From positions 1 to 38,454 of the forward strand of contig CAZVIN010000097.1 in NCBI GenBank assembly GCA_964627255.1: a DNA stretch of 38,454 nucleotides, given 5' to 3'. The notes beneath the pieces are model-generated. The model was given only the letters and a program-made list of their open reading frames with translations, did not search any database and had not been told where the DNA came from. This DNA is from CALLJL01 sp964627255. Its GTDB lineage: Bacteria; Acidobacteriota; Aminicenantia; Aminicenantales; CALLJL01. This document shows, piece after piece, positions 34,354 through 38,454 of this stretch. Made by a program: the position numbers and the translations under genes. How positions within the stretch are numbered: position 1 is the stretch's first letter; each line of letters opens with the position of its first letter.

Positions 34354-34833
34354 TTAGCGGTTCATCATCCACAGGGATAAATTAAGGACAGTAGCAAAAC
34401 TTACCCAGATAAAATAAGGCCAAAGCAGGATTGAGGATAGAAGCGAGAGGCGGGCAAATTTGATTATCGTCAAAAGGATTGCGACCCAAAGGAGAACAAT
34501 AATCAAGAAGCCAAAACCGGGTGAATGGAGGCCGAAAAAGGCGGCCGACCAAAAGGCGTTCAAGAAAAGCTGAATAAAGAAAATCCAAAGAGCTGAACGG
34601 GCGCGCTTGTTCTGAACCCCTTTTCTCCAGGTCAAAAAGAGAGCGATTCCCATCAGAAAATAAAGCGTTATCCAGACAGGAGCAAAAAGCCAGTTGGGCG
34701 GGGCAAAGGCCGGCTTATTCAAAGTATTGTACCAGGTGGCGATGGCGGGCCGCGTAAATAAGGAGCCGACCACTCCCGCCAGTTGGCAGATAACAAGGCT
34801 GATAAGAAGCCTGAGAATTTCTTTTAATTTCAT
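34354..34833 (-). CDS. tspO: TspO/MBR family membrane protein
   Basis: 159 aa, five hydrophobic helices, usual length. TspO proteins bind tetrapyrroles and cholesterol-like ligands and are linked to stress responses. Hallmarks: the segment WYNTLNKPAFAPPNWLFAPVW (about 34-54, with the P-x-x-x-P-P-x-W-x-F-x-P-V-W pattern), LYFLMGIALFLTW (about 56-69), NAFWSAAFF (about 100-109) with conserved Asn and Trp. The ATG at 34833 follows GGAG; the frame to 34872 lacks a ribosome site. A promoter TTGCTT-N17-TAATAT lies at 34871-34899. Confidence 0.93.
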   Translation of the reverse strand: MKLKEILRLLISLVICQLAGVVGSLFTRPAIATWYNTLNKPAFAPPNWLFAPVWITLYFLMGIALFLTWRKGVQNKRARSALWIFFIQLFLNAFWSAAFFGLHSPGFGFLIIVLLWVAILLTIIKFARLSLLSSILLWPYFIWVSFATVLNLSLWMMNR

Positions 34834-34870
34834 CGAATTAACTCCTGCTACAATTAAAAAATTAATTAGC

Positions 34871-34899
34871 ATATTAAATTATTTAAATTGGAAAAGCAA
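34871..34899 (-). promoter_or_regulatory. Promoter of tspO
   Basis: Minus strand TTGCTT (34899-34894), exact 17-bp spacer, TAATAT (34876-34871). Transcript start near 34864, a leader of about 30 nt. Confidence 0.45.
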
Positions 34900-35005
34900 A
34901 AATATCGACACCAACATAGGTTTTAGCGAGGAGAAAGGTGGAAACTAAGGTTTAACGGGTTAAAAGAGGGTTTTTCTAATTTGATTGTCAAGTTGAAATG
35001 TCGGC

Positions 35006-35761
35006 TTACAGAGAAGGAATAGAAATTTGGAAGAACTTCAGGGCATTAGCCGTGGTCTGCTGGGCCACAACAGAAAGCTCTAATCCTTTTAGCTTAGCGA
35101 CTTGCTCCCCAGTAGTTCGCACTTGTTTTGGCCGGGAATCAATTCCTTGGTAGGTAACAGGCGTATCGGTCTCGAGTAAAATTCTTTCGAGCGGCGCTTT
35201 TTTAATCGCCTCCTGATGATGGAGGCTATAGAGGAGAGCCGGGGTAGCCGAAATAAAAAAGCCTCTGGCCATAACCTCTGCCAGTAAATCAAGCGAGCCT
35301 GAATACCAGTGAAAGACAGCCCGCTTCACCCCCTTTTCGAGAATCATTCGCAGCGCCCGCTCGTGGGAAAAACGACAGTGAATGATGACCGGCTTGTCGT
35401 ATTGATTAGCCAGGTCAAGGAGTTGCCCGAAAACTTGGAATTGCAATTCTTTCTTTACCTTAGCCTTGTAATCTAACCCGACCTCTCCCAAGGCGATGCA
35501 ATTTTTTAGATGTTCTTGGATAAAAATGAGGTTCGCCTCCAACTCTTCCGCCCTAATATCCCAGGGATGGTAGCCGATGGCAGGATGAACATAGTTAGGA
35601 TAAGCGGCCGCAATCTCCAGAGTTCTTTTGTTGGATTCGACGGTAGTACCAACAGCAATAATTCCGATAACCCCAGCTTGTTTAGCTTTTTTAATTGTCT
35701 CAGGCAGGTCGGGGAGCTCGTCGAGATGAGCGTGGGAATCAAAGAGTTCAATCTTTTCCAT
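35006..35761 (-). CDS. TatD-family metal-dependent hydrolase
   Basis: 251 aa. TIM-barrel DNase/hydrolase of the TatD family. Metal-site motifs: FDSHAHLDE (about 6-14), ALGEVGLDY (about 91-99) with the bridging Glu, PVIIHCRFSHERA (about 126-138) and ILLETDTP (about 200). VFHWYSGS replaces the usual FHCFSG. The start at 35761 is favoured over 35806 because a strong promoter (35778-35806) lies between; the mRNA would begin about 10 nt before this ATG with no ribosome site. The exact substrate is unknown. Confidence 0.9.
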   Translation of the reverse strand: MEKIELFDSHAHLDELPDLPETIKKAKQAGVIGIIAVGTTVESNKRTLEIAAAYPNYVHPAIGYHPWDIRAEELEANLIFIQEHLKNCIALGEVGLDYKAKVKKELQFQVFGQLLDLANQYDKPVIIHCRFSHERALRMILEKGVKRAVFHWYSGSLDLLAEVMARGFFISATPALLYSLHHQEAIKKAPLERILLETDTPVTYQGIDSRPKQVRTTGEQVAKLKGLELSVVAQQTTANALKFFQISIPSL

Positions 35762-35777
35762 CTTACTAACCAGGGCT

Positions 35778-35806
35778 TGAATACTCCAGGAAGTCTTTTC
35801 TGTCAA
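35778..35806 (-). promoter_or_regulatory. Promoter of the tatD gene
   Basis: Minus strand TTGACA (35806-35801), exact 17-bp spacer, TATTCA (35783-35778). It decides the start codon: the ATG at 35761 lies about 10 nt inside the predicted transcript. Confidence 0.55.
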
Positions 35807-35997
35807 GAGGAGATTCTAGCGGTTTGGAATATTTAAAGTGGGGAGACAAAGCCCATTCTCTGTAGAATTAGTGATTAACCAGGTCTTCCTTTTTGTTAAA
35901 TGAGACCGATATATAAATGACTTTCGTTCTTTTCGGCCAATCCCTTATCAGGCCAATTATTAAATTATTAGGGCGGCGTAATAGAAGTTAAATTAAC

Positions 35998-36463
35998 CTA
36001 AGTCAAGGTAAGCGGGGATTTAGCCTTCGCTATAAAATGATTGCCTTTAACCTGTTCATTTGAAATAGGCTCTAATTTGATGATTTTCCCCTGATTATAA
36101 TAGCTACGGTGGGAGTGTGAGCCCCCAAAGCGAGTTTTCTCAATAAGATCTTCCTCAATGTGCAAGTAATAATTATCCGGCCCCATTTCCCTGGAGGCGG
36201 CTTCGTAGACATAAAGCAGCTGGTTCTTGGATAAAATTCTGATGTCCTTGCTGAACGCCGTGACGGATTTCTTGTTCTTCCTCGGCTGTCCACCTCATTT
36301 CGGTGTAATACATGTCCGCACAAGGATTATCGTTCTTGAACTGAAGGAAATTAAACCCTCTAAATAAAACCCCAGCAACACTAAGGCCTTGTTCTTCGCG
36401 CCAGCCATAAAATTCCGCGGCTGACTTTTCAAAAAGGTTAGCAATTGTGCTGATATCACCCAT
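35998..36463 (-). pseudogene. Hypothetical gene broken by a single-base frameshift
   Basis: Two minus-strand frames join into one 154-aa protein if one base is removed near 36245-36250 (GTCCTTG on the plus strand reading GTCTTG). The first part starts MGDISTIANLFEK at 36463 and runs to RHGVQQ; the second continues DIRILSKNQLLYVYEAASRE and ends at 35998. Amino-acid usage is natural on both sides of the junction, with many aromatic residues, and the second frame has no start of its own at the junction, so they were one gene. I do not recognise the family; there is no signal peptide. Either a recent mutation or a sequencing error. No ribosome site is seen. Confidence 0.65.
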
Positions 36464-36583
36464 AGGTTGTTAACGTGATTTGATCTCTGAGGCGCCTTTT
36501 TTGAAATCTTTAAGAAGTCGCTTACTCTGGAAGAAAAATCATTGGGTAAAGGGCTGGCAGAATAAAAAACTAAATAAAAAGTA

Positions 36584-36589
36584 TATAAT
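36584..36589 (+). promoter_or_regulatory. Likely -10 box of the methyltransferase gene
   Basis: Perfect TATAAT 22 bp before the ATG at 36612; no good -35 at the right distance. Its position supports the downstream start codon. Confidence 0.28.
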
Positions 36590-36611
36590 TAGAATTTCAG
36601 GGGCAAAGGCG

Positions 36612-37787
36612 ATGACTAGTAAAGAAAGGATGGCCGAGGCAATGCAGCTTAGGCAGCCTGACCGCGTCCCAGTTATGTGTCAATTAGCGCTCGGCCATTA
36701 TTTTTTAAGAAGCGGCCTTCCGGCAATCGAAATCTGGCATTCCAGCGAGAGCTTTGCGGCCGCCTTGATTAACCTCCAGCGGCGCTATCATTTTGACGGT
36801 ATTTTGGTTAATCTTCCTGGTCGTGAGCCAAACTGGCAAAGGTATGTTAGAAAGATTGAAGAAAAAGACGGACAGAAAATCGTTCGCTGGATCAATGGCT
36901 GGGTAAGTGTTTGTCCGACCGATGATAATCCTCACGTTCTGCGGGAAAATGGTCGAGAATTTCACGCTTGCCTCGATGAGGTTGACCCCGAAAAACTCTT
37001 TTATCTTGAGCCCCACGACCTTGGCGGCTTGAAATATCCCTTCTCTTGGGGTTTTTCGAGTGAACTGCCGGCCAAGGAGGATTTTTTCCCTCCTTGGCAT
37101 TTTGCTACGGTTGATTATTTGGTCGGCAGAGTTGGTAAAGAAATTTCGGTCCACGCTGAAGTTTTTTCTCCCTTCAGTCAACTCCTTGAACTTTTGGGCT
37201 ATCAGGCTGGCTTTCTGGCCATGAAAAAAGACCCGACCAAATTCAAAGCCTGTCTTCAAGCTCTGACTCGAGGGACGACAGCTTATGGCCTCGGCTTGGC
37301 CGCCCACGGCGTCGACGCCATTCTCATCTCCTCGGCTCTGGCTGGAGGCCATTTCATTTCACTTCAACATTACCAGGAATTCGTCTTGCCTTATGAAAAA
37401 ATAGTTATTGAGGGCATTAAGGCGAAATATAATATTCCTGTTTATACCCATATTTGCGGCAAAATAGGCGACCGCCTTGAGCTCATCGAGACCACTGGAA
37501 CCAACGGAATTGATACTCTTGACCCCCCGCCTCTGGGTAATGTCGAGTTAGCGGAAGCCAAAAAAAGAGTCGGGAGGCGGCTTTTTCTCAAGGGCAATAT
37601 CGACCCTATTAATGTAGTTTTAAACGGGACGCCGGAAAAGGTTTGGGAAGCAGCCCGAAAATGCTTAGAGGTAGCCAGGGAGGGAGGTGGCTATATATTG
37701 AGCACTGCCTGTTCAGTGCCACCTTATGCTCCTCCTGAAAATATCCTGAAGCTTTATGAAGCGGTTGAAAGGCACGGTTATTATTAA
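36612..37787 (+). CDS. Uroporphyrinogen-decarboxylase-like methyltransferase (zinc-type, MtaA/MtbA-like)
   Basis: 391 aa, URO-D fold. The start at 36612 gives MTSKERMAEAMQLRQPDRVPV, the usual N-terminus; the frame extends upstream to 36480 but overlaps a TATAAT box. His280 and Cys282 (YTHICGK) with Cys367 (STACSVPP) match the zinc ligand set of corrinoid:coenzyme M methyltransferases (MtaA/MtbA) rather than heme-pathway HemE, and GIDTLDPPP and FLKGNIDPINVVLNGTPE are typical of that group. It probably moves a methyl group from a corrinoid protein to a thiol or another acceptor. No corrinoid protein or other methyltransferase gene is next to it here. Confidence 0.85.
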   Translation: MTSKERMAEAMQLRQPDRVPVMCQLALGHYFLRSGLPAIEIWHSSESFAAALINLQRRYHFDGILVNLPGREPNWQRYVRKIEEKDGQKIVRWINGWVSVCPTDDNPHVLRENGREFHACLDEVDPEKLFYLEPHDLGGLKYPFSWGFSSELPAKEDFFPPWHFATVDYLVGRVGKEISVHAEVFSPFSQLLELLGYQAGFLAMKKDPTKFKACLQALTRGTTAYGLGLAAHGVDAILISSALAGGHFISLQHYQEFVLPYEKIVIEGIKAKYNIPVYTHICGKIGDRLELIETTGTNGIDTLDPPPLGNVELAEAKKRVGRRLFLKGNIDPINVVLNGTPEKVWEAARKCLEVAREGGGYILSTACSVPPYAPPENILKLYEAVERHGYY

Positions 37788-38171
37788 ATCAATTTTTCCT
37801 AAATAGACCCCGCCCCTTATTTTCTCTGTTTGATTTTCTCCCGAATTTCCTATGGGAGTTGAGGAAAAGATTTTTAATATCCTTCGGGTTGGCGGCAACA
37901 CTCATCTCCCCAAGGCAGCCAGCGATATTATCAGGAGATTCTTTGGTGTAGCTACAGGCAGTCAGTAAAGAATGAGCTCTGAGACCTTTTGTTTGGCTAA
38001 GGCGAGAGAAGCTCAAGGAATTTTTTACTGTTGAAACTGGCGACTCGACGCCAGAGAACCAAGAGCAAGAGCGAAGAAATTATCCCTGCATCTGCCTATA
38101 GAAATAATGTCGACTGCCTGCTTTTTGTTCATCCCGCCAAAAAAGCAAGAAGCTTGTCGGCAGATTAAAGT
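37788..38171. other. Intergenic region, 384 bp, possible decayed coding sequence
   Basis: Minus-strand frames at 37789-38016 and 38025-about 38140 have protein-like stretches (for example SPDNIAGCLGEM and MNKKQAVDIISIGRC) but no ribosome sites, no recognisable domain and stop codons between them. This may be a pseudogene remnant or chance. The last bases (38164-38171, ATTAAAGT) are the left flank of the terminal miniature element. Confidence 0.35.
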
Positions 38172-38454
38172 GGTTCTCTTCCATTTTATCTGGGCTGGTT
38201 TGAGGGCTAAGTTCGGGAGGGCAGAAGTGACCATTGAAGGTCTAGCCTTCCCGAAGCGCCCTTCGAGGGAACCTCTGGCCGCCGAGGATGTCTGAGCCTG
38301 AACAGGACCAACGGAGAGGCCAAAGGGGGGCAAGGGACTTTCGGGCTTTGTGGGATCAAGGAGGCGAGTTCCGCAGGCCCCGAGAAGGGCGAAGAGGGAA
38401 CGGCGTTAAAAACCTGAGAGGGAACGAGGCCATCCCGAACGTCTCTAGGCCTAA
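38172..38454. mobile_element. Miniature inverted-repeat element, family 1, long form (cut by window end)
   Basis: Begins with the intact left tip GGTTCTCTTCCAT at 38172, flanked on the left by ATTAAAGT, and shares its whole interior with the copy at 8738-9052. The last bases, CGAACGTCTCTAGGCCTAA, match the interior of the 57-bp copies (CTGAACGTCTCCGAGCCTAA at 13491), so only the final 23 bases, including the right tip, should lie beyond the window. Total length would be about 306 bp. No coding capacity. Confidence 0.82.

Noticed and set aside
36705..37352. 215-codon open frame antisense to the methyltransferase gene
   Set aside because: Shadow of a clear URO-D-fold protein.
1..38454. CRISPR array, rRNA, prophage or integrase
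   Set aside because: No regularly spaced repeats, no rRNA-like blocks, and no phage or integrase genes were found in any frame.

Overview
The window (about 38.5 kb, roughly half G+C) is bacterial chromosome from a probably uncultured lineage. Gene content suggests a fermentative, protein- and sugar-scavenging organism: several secreted metallopeptidases (two M28, one M14), an M20 amidohydrolase, methylglyoxal synthase, a GH97 glycosidase and a DUF5107/TPR protein. The style of this set resembles Candidatus Aminicenantes (OP8). That placement is an inference from gene content, not from a marker-gene tree. There are no rRNA, tRNA, CRISPR or phage genes.

Layout. 1-7.5 kb (+): the 3' end of mgsA, an M28 peptidase carrying a degenerate M19-like domain, pgsB-pgsC-pgsW (poly-gamma-glutamate synthesis and export), and a small secreted protein whose signal peptide is split by a homopolymer frameshift. 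8-14.5 kb: a membrane protein (-), a second M28 peptidase (+), DUF72 (-), a PfkB-family kinase (+) and an EIIA-Ntr/zinc-ribbon fusion (+). 14.5-24.8 kb (-): an M14 carboxypeptidase, then the operon ftsH-folP-cdaA-cdaR-glmM-pdxJ-DUF488-M20 amidohydrolase, transcribed from 24.8 kb down to 16.3 kb. It combines c-di-AMP synthesis, cell-wall precursor synthesis, folate, vitamin B6 and proteolysis. 25.4-32 kb (+): DUF5107-TPR, GH97, nitroreductase. 32-36.5 kb (-): GNAT, membrane-anchored MsrB-MsrA, TspO, TatD and a frameshifted hypothetical gene. 36.6-37.8 kb (+): a uroporphyrinogen-decarboxylase-like, zinc-type methyltransferase.

The most novel signal is non-coding. Two families of miniature inverted-repeat elements are scattered between the genes. 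Family 1 has termini GGTTCTCTTCCATC and occurs as a roughly 310-bp form (8738-9052 and 38172 to beyond the window end) and as a 57-bp internally deleted form (11344-11400, 13477-13533). Family 2 starts GGTTCTTCCGAC and has two copies of about 225 bp (6332-6557, 12257-12480). Four of the six copies are flanked by perfect 8-bp direct repeats, each with a different sequence, which is the signature of transposition. Both families start GGTTCT and make 8-bp duplications, so one transposase encoded elsewhere may move both; IS1595-like is a guess. Two copies sit on the stop codon of the preceding gene.

Other notable points are: a glmM product with a charged insertion of about 80 residues; a CdaA whose RHR motif reads RHL; an M28 peptidase lacking the general-base Glu; and several sigma70-like promoters placed so close to the start codon that the mRNAs would be leaderless or nearly so (ftsH, EIIA fusion, tatD).
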